64,000 nt of DNA, from positions 13,850,690 through 13,914,689 of the forward strand of contig NC_084601.1 of NCBI RefSeq assembly GCF_033807715.1, given 5' to 3'. Below are positions 45,907 to 62,152 of the stretch, in pieces. The DNA comes from Cololabis saira. Taxonomy: Eukaryota; Chordata; Actinopteri; Beloniformes; Belonidae. A model generated the notes under the pieces. It did no database searches, was not told the origin of the DNA, and worked only from the letters and a program-made list of their open reading frames with translations. The position numbers and the translations under genes are program-made. Each line of letters starts with the position of its first letter. Position 1 is the stretch's first letter.

Positions 45907-48900
45907 CAAGATATAGACAGTATATACATTGCGAAGGAAAAAAAAAAGCAGGTAGAATGAGTGTGAGGTAGACAGACAGATATTGCATAGATCAGTGTTT
46001 CCCAACCCTGGTCCTCGGGCCCACTGTCCTGAATGTTAGACGTTTCCCTTCATCATCACACCTGATTCTAGCTTGTCATCAAGGTCTGCACAATTCTGTT
46101 GATGACACAGCCACTTGTATCACGGTGTGTTAAAACAGGGTAGCATCTAAAACATGCAGGACAGTGTGCCTCGAGGACCAGGGTTGGGAAACACTGGCAT
46201 AGATAATGCACACATGGTTATTGCACATCTTTTTATTGCACATGTTATTTATTGTCCGTTGGCTACGGAGAGCAGGCCTGGTAGTACAGTCTGATGGCAG
46301 TGGCGAGGAAGGACCTGCGATGCCTCTCACTGACGCATCGTGGGTGACGAAGCCGGTCACTGATGGAGCTCTCCAGGGCTATGACAGTCTCATGAAGGGG
46401 GTGGGAGACATTGTCCATGATGGAGGACAGTTTAGCCACCATCCTCCTCTCCCCCACCACCTCCACAGGATGGAGACTGCAGCCCAGGACAGAGCCGGCT
46501 TTCCTCACCACCTCGTCCAGTCTCTTCCTCTCTGCTGCTGCTGCTATTAAAGCGTGAATCACTATCTCCACATCATGAAGAGGGAGGCAGGCCTTGTCTT
46601 TTAGATATTAGCCCTAGCCTTTATAAAACATGTCCTCACTACAGATTACATTTAAAAGCATTATTGAAATATATCCCAAGAGTCTTGGCTGAGGAGTGAA
46701 CATAAGGAGATCTCTACTCTCTACTATCACTAAAAACCAGCCTATGTGACTGTGGACCCCCAGCCAAGCTGTTTTCCTGCAACAACTTTTGTATTGCTTT
46801 ATGGCACTATGTTACGCATCAGTCATGATGAAAGTAACTCCCAGAGCTGCAGTGGACCTCATGGGACTCGATCATCATGAGACATAAGAAGGAAAAGATG
46901 GAGGAGAGACGAGAGTCACAGAAGAAGACTGAATCTTGGATGGGGCCATTCATGAGATAAATGGGATTCTAGCTGTTTGCTGGACTTTTGTTGTGGCCTT
47001 ATGCAGTTGGAGCTGATGTGGCTTCGATCGGTCTCTGATAGTTAGATTGAATCTAACCACTTCTTTCCCAGTGAGTTGAACTTGCTCCGTTTGTCTCTTC
47101 CAGTCTAGGTGGAGTACCATTAGCTTATGACGACATCAGGATAGTGGGCCAACGAGGAGACATTCATGATGACAGCGGCTACATCCACATGGACATTGAA
47201 GCCAGCTTTATTGTGTTTCAGCCCCAAAAAGGACAGACGCTCCTGGTAAGACTTGTGTTTTTCAGCCAGAAGACTCAGCTTATTCAGCAAACACATGTCC
47301 CGTCTTAACAGCCGGAGTATAAGGGCCCGATTTACTAAGATCCTAAATAAAGAGTACTAAATTGCGTGTGCACTGAAAAGGTTTGCGCGTGCTGTTGTTG
47401 TGTGTTTTGCGGGTGATCAACTAAGATTGCGTGCGCAATTGATAACAGGTAACAAAAAAAGAACGGCAGATGAGGTTAAAACAGAGTCGGCGGCAGAACA
47501 GATCTAATTGGGGGGCACATAATAACCAGCAATGTAAATGCTTAATATGAGTTTGCCATCAACGATCACAGCAAACCAGTTTCAATTACACAACATACTG
47601 CAAAATCTCTTTTTAATACACACACACACACACACACACAAGTGTATTGTGCACCCAAACTGCAAAAAAAAACAAAAAACAACGACGTACAGGCCACGTC
47701 TCTCCCTCCCTCGCCCTCTCCATCTCTCTCTCATACAACGCATACACATAAAGATGTGAACGGTGAATCTCCAAATTGAATTTGACAAAATTAGACAGAC
47801 CCAAACATTCCACATTTGCGTAATAATAAACGCCAAGGCTGGCGCCATGAAGTCAATTAAATGCATGTCTCACCTTTAGAAGAGTTGCACATCTTAATTT
47901 TCCTATTTCACCATAGATCACACTTTGGGAAGCCTTCTTTATATTTTAGCGTTATTTCCGCGTAGATAAGAGTGAGTTTGATGCTCCTTAACAAGTTTTG
48001 TCCGCGGATCAACATCAACCCAGCTCCCCAACCCCTTGCTCCCTGATTGGCTTATTTATGGTTCCACGTCACACCAACCCAGAACCGACGGCGTAGGGTA
48101 CGCGGCGACGCACACCGCACCGCGACCCTACGCCGTCGGCTACACCGTCGATTTAACGCGGAACCATAATTCAGGCGAAGCTGCAGTCTCTGCGCTGATC
48201 ACTGACACACCGGGTCGGAGCGGATTTGGTCATGATGTTTAACCTGTGTTTTATGATTAATAAGCACAGGTTTTAATTAAATGTAATTTACGAAGGACGA
48301 TTTCACGTTCAATAAGATAAGTAATCAATAAAATACAAAGTTTGGCACAAAGGCTTGGCCTGCTTGTGGGCGAGTGGAGGGGGGCACATTAAAAAAAGGT
48401 GGCAAGATATAAGGCGAAGAACTAAAGAAAAAGTGGCCTTTAATAAAACTTGTGCAACCATTTTTAAAATAGCATGCAGCAGAATAAAGACTCTCTCTCT
48501 GCGTGTTCTTTGATTTTGGATGTCGCCTCCTTGCCACAATAACGGCAGCAGCAGATTAGCACCTTCCTTTCGAACGTATTAAATACAGACGCAATCACAA
48601 TACGCGCAATTACTTTCAGGCTTGGTAAATCTCATTGCGCGTGGTAAATGGACCAATTTGCTTCCCCTCCCAGTATTTAGAATTTCTGCCGGGTACGCCC
48701 CATATTGATTATTCATCAGGGCAAAAGTACTAACTGAATTGCGTGTGCAATTTTGCGCATTTCAGAGACGCAGTCCTCTTTGCACGCTGTTAGTAGATCA
48801 GCTGGCACTTTGGTTTGCGGGTGCTGTCAAGTTTGCACACGTTTTTACACACGCAAACCTTTAGTAAATCAGGCCCTAAGTGTTTCTAAGAACTGCTCGT

Positions 48901-50114
48901 ATACTTCCACAGGCTAAAGTGAATAAACTGGGAGTAGGCCACGTGGGTTGCCTCGTGCATGGCTGCTTTAACGCCAGCATACCCAGGCCGAATCTGGTCT
49001 CCGTCGAGACGTGGAGGGATGCCGGGCCACAGATCGGGACGGAGCTTGAGTTTGAGGTGACTGCGCTTGACGCAGATGTTGCAGGGGTGCTGCTGATCCG
49101 AGGGCAACTGAACAGAACCAGGTAAGTTAGAGTACGTTGGCTGTGTGTTGATGCAGAGTTAATCTGGGTCTCCTCCAGTGTTTTGGAAATTGAAGACATG
49201 ATTTGCTCCCTGTTGCACATCTACATGTTGTACCTGTGTGCTGCCACTTGGGGGCAGAGTCACAGATACATGGAGGCATGTAGACTGACGCTGGTCTCTC
49301 AGCTTTGCTCTCTGCAGAAACAGACATCATAGAGGACAAAAAATGGGTTTGGAACAAAGTAAAAAGCCATTTCTAAATCAAGACAGTCCAGTTTAGCGTG
49401 TGTTTGATGTGACTTGCTAACTTTTTACTTGACATTAGATTATTTTGTTGGATTTTTTGTCTTGAGTCATATTTGACTTTACAACATTACACAACAGAAA
49501 GCTACTTGGAGGCTGGTTGGATATTAAAGAGGTACATTTTACTGCTGTCTTTTTGTAGTAGTAGAGATTGTTTTTGCATGAATCTGTGCCACGTGTCCTC
49601 AACCCCTGAACTCTTTGTGTTTATGTTTTTGCCTCTTAGGGTGCAGGAGCTGCTGGCGATGGGGGAGAGCTCAGAGTCGATCGTCCCTGCAGAACTGTCA
49701 GAGCCGACCCGGGAGTCTCCTGATGACACCCCCAAAAAGAAAAAGAAAAAGAAGAAAGACAAAACCAAAGAACAGGAGGGTGAAAATGAAATGACAAGGA
49801 CAACTCCCACCCAGCTGGACATCAGCGCAGCACCAGAGCTAAACGGGACAGTGGATGAGGGAAACGCTGGTGAATCTGGTGAGAAGAAGAAGAAAAAGAA
49901 GAAGAAGGAAAAGCATCTGAACGAAGAGGAGCAGCAGCAGGAGGAGGAGATGGAAGTATCTCGCTCAGAGGTTCATGGCAGCGACTCCAGCGGTTACCTT
50001 AGTGACAAGCCAAGCAAGAAGAGGAAGCGTGAAAGCAGGAATGGTTCTGTATCAGAGGCCACGCCGAAAAAATCCAAAAAGAAGAGAAAAGGTGATGTTG
50101 AGCAGTCGGTCTGA
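43601..50114 (+). CDS. polr1f: RNA polymerase I subunit RPA43 (TWIST neighbour), four coding exons
   Basis: The exons 43601-43821, 47104-47245, 48913-49121 and 49640-50114 splice with GT-AG ends and matched phases into 348 residues, close to the human protein. RPA43 and RPA14-type subunits form the stalk of nucleolar RNA polymerase I and contact the initiation factor RRN3, so the protein acts in rRNA synthesis. Residues about 20-110 form the RPB7-like N-terminal domain (FSAAAELLSLPYSCLV..., SLGGVPLAYDDIRIVG), and about 113-195 the S1/OB-like domain, with the highly conserved HVGCLVHGCFNASIP motif. From about 220 on, the tail is lysine-rich, with two runs of eight lysines, and contains GSDSSGY, also present in human. 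It is likely nucleolar. It lies between tmem196 and ferd3l, matching the human order. Confidence 0.95.
44110..44200 (-). repeat. Retroposon tail nested in the hAT-like element
   Basis: AATAGAATAGAATAGAAGAC, TTTATTTATCTCCCAGAGGA and AATTCAGTCGTGCAGCAGCC, followed by a CA run. It resembles the minus-strand 3' tails at 32160 and 45773. Confidence 0.45.
44802..45456. mobile_element. hAT-type element with perfect 8-bp target duplication, nested
   Basis: The ends are TAGAGCCGTC on the left and, in reverse complement, CAGAGCCGCC on the right. CCTAAAAG flanks both sides (44794-44801 and 45457-45464). The outer parts contain GCGAGGCCCTGTGCGA and, at the right, GCGAGGCCCCGTGCGATCGC, and are CpG-rich. 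The minus-strand frame at 44899-45228 has no recognised domain and may be a transposase or a captured leftover; I cannot tell. It inserted into an existing hAT-like element. Confidence 0.75.
45859..45902. repeat. (AT)n microsatellite
   Basis: About 22 AT units inside the retrotransposon tail. Confidence 0.9.
45993..46196. mobile_element. hAT-type MITE, intact ends and perfect target duplication
   Basis: CAGTGTTTCCCAACCCTGGT at the left end is mirrored exactly at the right end, which finishes ACCAGGGTTGGGAAACACTG; the repeat extends through GTCCTCG almost perfectly. GCATAGAT flanks both sides (45985-45992 and 46197-46204). The 204-bp interior is non-coding. Perfect ends and duplication suggest a comparatively recent insertion into the retrotransposon. 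Confidence 0.93.
46591..47103. other. End of polr1f intron 1, nothing recognised
   Basis: No ORF or paired ends recognised. The stretch ends with the acceptor CTCTTCCAG for exon 2. Confidence 0.45.
47104..47245 (+). CDS. polr1f: polr1f coding exon 2
   Basis: Encodes residues 74-121, including GDIHDDSGYIHMDIEASFIV, the most recognisable part of the RPB7-like fold. Acceptor CTTCCAG, donor GTAAGA, exits in phase 0. Confidence 0.93.
47323..48876. mobile_element. Non-autonomous Harbinger-like element filling most of polr1f intron 2
   Basis: The left end reads GGGCCCGATTTACTAA and the reverse complement of the right end GGGCCTGATTTACTAA, with one mismatch. TAA flanks both sides (47320-47322 and 48877-48879), a 3-bp duplication as in PIF/Harbinger. 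Inside are repeats of TGCGTGTGCA-like motifs near both ends, a CA run at 47620-47640 and a nested palindromic element (48048-48176). No transposase is encoded. It occupies 1554 of the 1667 bp of the intron. Confidence 0.75.
48048..48176. mobile_element. Palindromic Harbinger-like element, copy D, nested
   Basis: GGCTTATTTATGGTTCCACG at the left end pairs with CGCGGAACCATAATTCAGGC at the right. The inner CGACGGCGTAGGGT and ACCCTACGCCGTCGG pair as well. Same family as copies A, B and C. Confidence 0.65.
48913..49121 (+). CDS. polr1f: polr1f coding exon 3
   Basis: Encodes residues 122-190 plus two bases of codon 191, the S1/OB-like domain (VGHVGCLVHGCFNASIPRPN, ELEFEVTALDADVAGVLLIR). Acceptor TTCCACAG, donor GTAAGT. 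It starts only 36 bp after the end of the transposon in intron 2. Confidence 0.94.
49244..49257 (+). promoter_or_regulatory. Candidate CTCF motif in polr1f intron 3
   Basis: CCACTTGGGGGCAG agrees with the CTCF core at 13 of 14 positions. Motif evidence only. Confidence 0.4.
49640..50114 (+). CDS. polr1f: polr1f coding exon 4 and stop
   Basis: Encodes residues 191-348. It is low-complexity and charged, with eight-lysine runs at about 223-230 and near 274-281, the conserved GSDSSGY motif and a final KKSKKKRKG. These are likely nucleolar localisation and polymerase-surface contacts. Acceptor GCCTCTTAG. Confidence 0.92.
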
Positions 50115-51810
50115 AAAAAGTGTTGGACTGAACTGTTAGTTACGGTTCTGGAGATCAGATGTGCAGGACAGCAGAGATGATGATAGATTGTGATTCCAGC
50201 TGGCTGCCTGACGGTGGAGCAAAACCGCTTCAAACGACAGTACCAGAGGACACGGGTACACAAATCCAAAAGATGTAAAGTCTGATCTAACCAGCAGTGT
50301 TATTTTATTTTATTCAGTTTTGTTTGGTTTGTTCGGTTAAAGAATGAAAAGCTGATATTCTGTTATTCTTCTGCCCTTGTTTGGTTTATTTTCCTCACGG
50401 CTCCATGCAATTCCTCAATGGTCTGGTTTAATAACCACTAAAATAAAAAGTCTAAGATTCCAACTTTCACATAATGAGAGTGTTTAGTGACGTCACTGTT
50501 ATCCTCTGGTATGTGCTTTATCTACTTGGAGGAGAAAATAAACGAAACATAAATATTCTGTCCTCATTCGCTCCATCAAGGCCCTGTTGTCTGGCGTGTG
50601 TTGGTTGGTGAAGTTTGTTGTTGGCAGCGGCGTTAAAAATGTCAGAAACAGGTTTGCCTGAAAAATGTGCCGGTTTGGGGACGGCCGCACTTCAAAGTCA
50701 TACAATTTTGAAGTTGATCCAGAAACTGGATCCAGGATTTTCAGCCTTGGTGAAGGAATGCAGCCTCCGCCTGCGCTGGTTTTGATATGTTGTCACAGTT
50801 TCTACTTTTTCAGTTCTGTTTTCTTTTCTTTCCCTTTTTATTTTTTTAAAATCATTAACCCCCTGATGCCTGACATAAAATTTTGATACTTACCTTTCTG
50901 AGGCCTTTGCACCACCCCTGGACCAAAACAATAATTAAAAAAAAAAAGAAATTATACAATATAAAAAATTCTGCCAAATAGGTAGAATAAATATGAAAAA
51001 ATTTAATACAATTATCTAATATCAGAGGTACAAAAATGTTATTTAGAAACTATGAATGACATAATTCTGAGGGTTTTTTGTATTTCAAATTATAATATAA
51101 CACTTTAAATTTGAATAATTAACTATATTTATTTCTTGGGTGTTAATGGGGTTAATGAAGGCAAGTCATAGTTGGAAATCTATGTTGCTTTGATTCAAAT
51201 GATTGATGATGAATAATACTAAAGTTTGGAGTTCTTGAAGGAAATGTCTCTTTTTTTCAGCTTGTCAGCTTGTGGGTGAGACGTGAGGAAATACTGAAAG
51301 CCAGCACTAAAAAGCTTTGTGAATGTGTTTTTTTTCTTAAACCCTGCCTACACATACACACATCCCCCTGCCCTTCAGTGGGGAATCTGATTAGCTTTGA
51401 AAGTGAAGAGTTGGGCAGCTTATCAGAAGCTGACTAAAAGAGGACAGATAAGGAGCTTCAATTAACTAAGCTCATCTTTCTGTGTCCCACCCCACCGTGC
51501 CTTTCTGTCATCTGCTCAGGTTGCACCATAATGTAATGTTCCTTCAATGGTAGCGAAATTGATTTCAGCAGCGTAATTACCGTACATTCCAAAGTTGGAT
51601 AACGGCAAAACAAATAAATACACTTGACACCGAAATCAAATTCTAGCCAACTGTGTAGCCAACTAGATCAACTATGATCCATTTTTCATATGAATGTTGC
51701 AACTTTGTACGAGGCACCCTTAGGTTTAAGGTAATATGTTTCTATAAAAAGTGTTCTTTGGGTTGTCAGGTTACAAGAAAAACACAGAAGGAGTCGTTAG
51801 CCAGTCTAAG
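50115..51810. other. polr1f 3' UTR and start of the spacer
   Basis: AATAAA at 50442-50447 lies about 330 bp after the stop and is the probable polyadenylation signal. Beyond about 50470 no gene is recognised. Confidence 0.45.
50442..50447 (+). terminator. Likely polr1f polyadenylation signal
   Basis: Canonical AATAAA (within CTAAAATAAAAAG), 328 bp after the stop codon. Confidence 0.5.
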
Positions 51811-51814
51811 CATT

Positions 51815-52465
51815 AAACCAGCTAGCACCCTTATTTCAAAAGAGTTGGATTTTTTTTTTTTTTTTTGTTGAATAAACTGCAAATAATTCTAATAGATCTG
51901 ATCAATGAGTTGAAATTGAAAATGTGAACACATTTTTGCTTGTTTTTCTTTTGGTTTAAACATGCACTCAGTTTCAAAAAGTACGAATGGAGAAAATCAA
52001 ATAAAAAATCAGATAAAAAAGGCTGATGGAACGTCTTAGTCAGGCTAAGAAAAATGTCAGGAAAGTAAGAAATAAAGTGAGCGTGTCAAAAAGGAAATGT
52101 TTTCTGGGGGAGGGGTTCACTACTCTGAGAGACCAGGGAACAAATAGTTCAACAGGTTAAGAATAACATTTGTTCATGTCTGAAAATGTCAAAGAATCTG
52201 GTCAAATCTATGAAAATGGGGCACTTCAGAAACCAACATTGCTTGGCAATGATCTTCAGGTCTTCAGATGTGCTTAAAAAAAATGTGTGAAACCCACTAA
52301 CACTCTCAGGGAAGACGCCCGCTTCTTCTGGTGAGATGATGCCGGTCCTTATTCTGCATGTGTAAGAATGGTATAAAAGAGTCTAGAGCATTTTAAAATA
52401 CCACCTGAACAAAGAAATGTATGAACAAATAAATGATCACTGTTACACGGTGTCCCAACTTACTT
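51815..52465. mobile_element. Possible decayed DNA transposon
   Basis: The left side has ATTTCAAAAGAGTTGGA and the right side TGTCCCAACTTACTTCAA. These are approximate inverted ends of a familiar fish repeat whose ends contain CAAAAAGTTGGGACA. The interior (CACTTCAGAAACCAACATTG, ATAAATGATCACTGTTACAC) also looks familiar. No intact duplication or coding frame. Confidence 0.4.
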
Positions 52466-53551
52466 CAACGATTACCTCATGTATAAATATGCATCTACAG
52501 CTGCAGGTCAACATTTATGACTACAGACTTAAAGGCTCATCAGAACAGGGATCAGTTCATCAGTATTTATAAGGTGAATCATTTTGCAGAGTACATTTTT
52601 CTTCCCTTGGACTGTAAGGTTCTGTCTAAAGGGTGAGAGTAGTCTCAGATCACTTCCACAAATAAGTTAACGGATCAAGTTAATTCAATCAAAAAAAGAA
52701 AAAGAAAATCTAACAATTGTAGACCTCTTGAAGGCACCGTTGGTTGCCTAACATGTATGAATGAAAAGAACAAATCATTGATGAACATGCAAAGGTTTAT
52801 TGATTTATTTATTGTTATTTGAAAATGATCACAGTTACTCTGCAAGTAAAAGAGATGTTAGTAAAGATGACCTTGTTGAAGGCAGGTTATCATGGAAGAG
52901 CTGTACATTCATTAAACCGTTTCTTAAATAAGCATGTTCCGTTCTCCATCTGAGATACACGAAGTTCGTTCAACACCGTTATGATAATCGTGTATTCAAT
53001 CAGCCATGAAAAGTAGCACAGATTGAGCCTCGTGCTTTGCAGGACTTCATCCTTGTGAGTTGTTTCAACAGCAAAAAGAAAATGTTGAAAACATTTTAGA
53101 GCTTTACAAACAATAATTTTGAGCAGTCGAGCTGTTTTTTCTTTGTAATCCATCCTCTCCTGACCTCCCTTGTGTTATCTCTCTCATTTGGCCAGTTGTA
53201 ACCCCAAAACCGGGTGCACCTCTCTTGCACCTGTACCTCCTCCCTCTGTGATCCCCCATTCATCTTGTCATCCCCCCTATCACTCCCTCCTTGTCCTGCT
53301 TTCCCTCTCATCCCTCGCCTCCCCCTCCTCCTTGTCTCCCTGATTTATCGGAGGCAGTGTGCAGTTCACACACATTCCACTTCTGACACCCTTCCCACCA
53401 CCCCCTCCTACAACTGGACTCTCATATCTATGCACATTTATCTTCATGATCCTCTGATGGATAGAAAAGGAGGGAGGGTTAAAGAAATGAGACAATAGGC
53501 GTGTAGAGTGTTTGCTTGAGCCTCTGTCTGCATTGATAGGAGCGGTATCTG

Positions 53552-53589
<38 letters not shown>

Positions 53590-56560
53590 ATGCGTGCGTG
53601 CGTGTGCTTATGCGTGCATAGATTGGCTCCGGATCTCTATCTCCTGAGTTAAAGTTTCCAGGCCTGGCGGCTCCTACATGAAACAGCCTGTGGAGTCTTC
53701 ATGGAGAATAAACTGCGGCTTGATGCAGTTCGCCAGGTTCAGGACTCGCACACACACACAACAACTCTTGGCACAGATACACTGCTCTCTCACTCATTCA
53801 CCCATGCAGACACATCCACAACCCACAATCCACAAATCCTCGTCCTTACACACCCCGCTGGCCAAGGCTAATTAGTTATGTGGTCGGCACTCTGCTCTAT
53901 CCCAGAGCCCCAAATGGCAGCAGGTCATAAAACCTTAAGTGTTCCACCAGTCAGAGCTGTGCAACTGTGGCCATATATCGTCTCCACACGGCTCGGGCAG
54001 AGCTAACTCGTATCAAAGCCCGTTTATCACGAGCCAACTGACATCTATGAAATCCCTTAATGGCATTTTCAAAGGCATTTGTGAGAGGTTTTTGGCACCT
54101 CTGCTTTGCATCTCTGTTTTTTATGCTCGCTCAGGTAGGAAAATAGCCCACTCTCACGCAGAGTCAGACGGGATGGAGCATTAAAATCTTTCCCAAGAGA
54201 TCAGTGTCTGCACACAAACATGTACACGTAAGCACACATGCAAACACACTAGTAACCCCAAAAGTAAACATTGCATTTGCTTGGTGAGCTGGATTCCCAT
54301 AGTTAGGTTGTGTCCTTGGCACCCAACACCCACAGTCCTGCTCTCTGTAACCCTGGCGACGACAGAGGGGTTGGTCTCCAGTGACATACTTTGCTCAAGG
54401 GAATTACATTTTTTTTCTCTGTATGTCTATGTTTTTTTTTCTTTTTAATTTCACTTATCAAATTAAAACCTTTTGGATTCGTTAGTTAGTGTGTAAAGAG
54501 AGGATTGTGCTACCATCAACTGGTATTCAATTAAAGGGTTGGATTTCCTACATGTGACACAAAACCATTAGGTATGAGGCTACTTTATAGATGAATTTTT
54601 ATTATTCAAACACACTCAAGAGCAGGATGTCTAGCGATAATCACCCACCCAGAGTGTGGCAACTGTCACCTCCGGACATGGTCGCCCCATCACTGCAGAG
54701 GGAAAGACTAATTACACATTTACCGCAGCCGTGTCAGTCAGTACCCTCAGGCTGAAAGAAAACCAAACACTATTGTTATGATTGAAGGAATATTTGTTTC
54801 ACATGAGATGCAGTTTGTGTGGGCGTATGCTTGTGCAGTGACCAGGAGTAAAAGCCACGTAGCTTGGTATGTGATCTCCTTTGCTGCAAAGCCAATGCTT
54901 TGATCTTTAAAATTAAGCATTTTTGAAAAGCTTTAGCTGCTGTCTCTTTAAGACCTCCACCAATCAGGCTCAGTCTGCTCTGAATCATCAACTACTTTGA
55001 TTCAAATGAGAATAAAGTACAAAAAGACTGCAATGTGAGGCAGCTCCGCCAACTTTATTTGAAACTTCCCACAGATTATATAGTTGCGTTACATTTTTAA
55101 GTAACATGAAGAAAACCAAGACTGCCAGCATGGCATGCAGTGCAAAAACAGCTCCTCTAGAAATAAGCCCAATGTTTCATAAATCTAGTCAAAAATAGGC
55201 TTATTTTAAGCCAGAATATTTTTTTTCTTGACTAGAATTCTTAAAACTGGTAAATAGTCTAAAACAGTCTTAAAATTCTCTTGAAAGAAGACTTTTTTCT
55301 TAGGAAAAAGGATTTGCAGTGTGTCACAGAAAGGGAGAGAATAATTCATGCAAGAGCCAACAATTTGACGGCCTTTTGCCTGCTGGTTTCTAGACTGCTT
55401 AGCATTTTGCAGGTCCTGCAGGGTGGCTGAGCCCTGAATTTAATGCATCACTCTTCAGAGTGCTCACATCTCCCCCACAGCCCATGTTTTTTCTGCATTT
55501 TCCATCTACCTCAGCATTCTTTGCTGACTTCCTCTGCTTTGCCTCCACAGTGTGGTCCTCCCAGGAAATGGTGACTGTTAACGGTAACTCGTCAGTACGT
55601 TGCAGCAATATTAACTTTTTTTTGTTTACCGTACATGCACTTGTTCTCTTTAACTTCATATTGTATTGTATGTGAGAATGCCTCTATTCAAGTTAAATCA
55701 TATTTGGGGATTTTCCTCCTTCTTTTACCCAGTAAGACACACAACATTTTAAACAAAAGTTATTAAAAAAAAAGATGCTATGTGAAAAAATATTCTACTT
55801 GTAATGTTTGTGTTATCGTTAGCACTGCTGCTGGAGCCACTAACATACCAGGGAGAGCAGTCATGGGGGTGGGGAGGGTTGGGGGAGGAGGTGAGAGGAC
55901 TCCCCACTCCTTTCCACACACACGCTAACAGCTTACCTGTCATGCTTTGGGGAAAAGGTCAATACAAAACTGAGTGAACAGATGAGCATGTTTTAAAGTG
56001 CTTTTGAGTATATTTATCTTTATTTAATCTGTTCACAGCAAAAAGGTTCCTTGTTCTTATCCAGGCTGTAACTTCTTAGTGTGGACTTTGCATGTTTTCC
56101 CTGTTTTTCTGTAGCTTTTCTCCATGTGCCCAACTTTCCTCCCACAGCTGGCTGTTGATTTTAAATTGATAGTAGATTTGAAAGTGGGCTGTCTTGGTTG
56201 CTTGTCTCTCCGTGTTGACTCTTTGATGAACTTGTGGACTGTTAAATCTGGTGCACATATTCATTTGAAGAAGTAATTTAATTTGACTTTTTACTATTTC
56301 ACAGCTACAGCCAAAAGAAAAGGCAGCAAAAAGTAAAATGATTGTTAAATGGTGTTCCTTGATGGCAATAGTTAAGGGAACGGAAGGGATGGAGAAGTGT
56401 CCTGATGACATATTATTGTCCATTTACCATTTCACCGATTACATAAGGTTCATGTGTTGTTACTCAAACGAAATATGAGGAAAATGATCTTTATCCCATT
56501 GAAGTTAGCCTGCAGTATCTGCCTATTTTGAACATTAACGCATGCTGAAGAACATTAAAT
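52466..56560. other. Gene-free spacer
   Basis: No coding exon or RNA gene was recognised. A GT run lies at 53553-53588. A G-rich run at 55865-55885 and a low-confidence hairpin repeat around 55160-55320 are noted separately. Confidence 0.4.
55160..55320. repeat. Possible palindromic repeat
   Basis: CTAGTCAAAAATAG on the left and TTCTTGACTAG on the right pair around AGGCTTATTTTAAGCCAG. The style resembles the hairpin nested at 21110-21375, but the match is loose. Confidence 0.3.
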
Positions 56561-56562
56561 AA

Positions 56563-56567
<5 letters not shown>

Positions 56568-56636
<69 letters not shown>
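56568..56636. repeat. (AT)n microsatellite
   Basis: About 34 AT units, directly abutting the retroposon tail at 56638. Confidence 0.95.
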
Positions 56637-56637
<1 letters not shown>

Positions 56638-56641
<4 letters not shown>

Positions 56642-56698
56642 GTCTAGAGACAACTTTTGTTGTATTAGACGCTATATAAATAAAATTGAATTGAATAT
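56638..56698 (+). repeat. Retroposon 3' tail
   Basis: GCGTCTAGAGACAACTTTTG, then GACGCTATATAAATAAAATT and GAATTGAAT. It is the plus-orientation counterpart of the minus-oriented tail at 38896-38995. Confidence 0.6.
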
Positions 56699-56711
56699 AT
56701 ATATTCGTTCT

Positions 56712-56929
56712 GTCACGTGTGGTTTTACATTTGTTCCTGTTTTATTTTGAAAGCCTGTATTCTTCTGTTTAAGTTCTGTCTTGACTCCCCTTGTTCCCAT
56801 CTGCCCTGATTGTTTGCACTTGAGTCTCCACAGCAGCATTTTTAGTTAAATAAATACCTTTGTGTGGAACTCCTGTCGCCTCTGTCTCCTGCATCTGGGT
56901 CTTAGATTCTCCAAGTCTTGACAGAAGGC
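56712..56929 (+). repeat. Possible LTR-like or retroposon end
   Basis: A TGTCACG...TTGACA bounded stretch with TAAATAAATACC and CTGCATCTGGGTC, a wording I associate with fish LTR 3' ends. No paired copy and no target duplication were found, so this is tentative. Confidence 0.25.
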
Positions 56930-61640
<4,711 letters not shown>

Positions 61641-61654
61641 GAATACACATTATA

Positions 61655-62152
61655 GTATTGGATCCTGGTAGAGCCAAGCTACTTAGTAAGCTTCTCTGCG
61701 TAGCTAGAAAGTGCATTCTGTTCAATTGGATTCATGAGAAACCTCCATCAGTAACCCAATGGTATAGAGAAATCTACAGAGTTCTTCCGATGGAAAGACT
61801 CAGTGCCAAATTAAAAGATAGGGAAGATAACTTCATGAAAATTTGGTGGCTTCTTATAAACCATTTGCCCAGGGATCTATCTGCCTTGATTTATAAAGGA
61901 AGCGATTCTTTGGATTTTAGACCCCCAGCTGTACTCTTGCAGTTTACCTTCTGATGTGCTCGGTGTGTGCTGTGTGTACTACACAATGTAACTTTTTTTT
62001 AATTTACACAGTAACTGTGTGGTATGTGTCGATTGCCCTTTTCTTTTTCCTTTTTTTTCTTTTCTTTTCTTTTTGTTTGTATTGTATTCTGTTTTTGATT
62101 TATACCTTTTGTGTTAATACTGAAAATCAATAAAATATTATTATGAAAAAAA
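61655..62152 (+). mobile_element. 5'-truncated L1-type retrotransposon with perfect 14-bp target duplication
   Basis: The frame at 61658-61954 encodes LLSKLLCVARKCILFNWIHE and TQWYREIYRVLPMERLSAKL, the typical C-terminal end of ORF2 in fish L1-like elements. It is followed by a T-rich 3' UTR, an AATAAA signal (ATCAATAAAATATT) and a short A tail. GAATACACATTATA flanks both sides (61641-61654 and 62153-62166), a perfect 14-bp duplication, as made by target-primed reverse transcription. The insertion is only about 0.5 kb and probably young. Confidence 0.9.

Larger units (their letters stand above)
45773..46590 (-). mobile_element. Non-LTR retrotransposon 3' part in polr1f intron 1, split by a MITE
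   Basis: The left part (AAGATAAGATAATCCTTTAT, AATGGGGAAACTCA, an AT run at 45859-45902, GAATGAGTGTGAGGTAGAC) is the minus-strand 3' tail. After the MITE at 45993-46196 the minus strand encodes SIMDNVSHPLHETVIALES, DRLRHPRCVSERHRRSFLAT and AIRLYYQACS (46263-46571), a C-terminal domain typical of some fish non-LTR reverse transcriptases. The element is 5' truncated and antisense to polr1f. Confidence 0.7.

Noticed and set aside
48880..49220. Minus-strand frames over polr1f exon 3
   Set aside because: Antisense shadows of the coding exon; the plus strand carries the conserved protein and proper splice sites.
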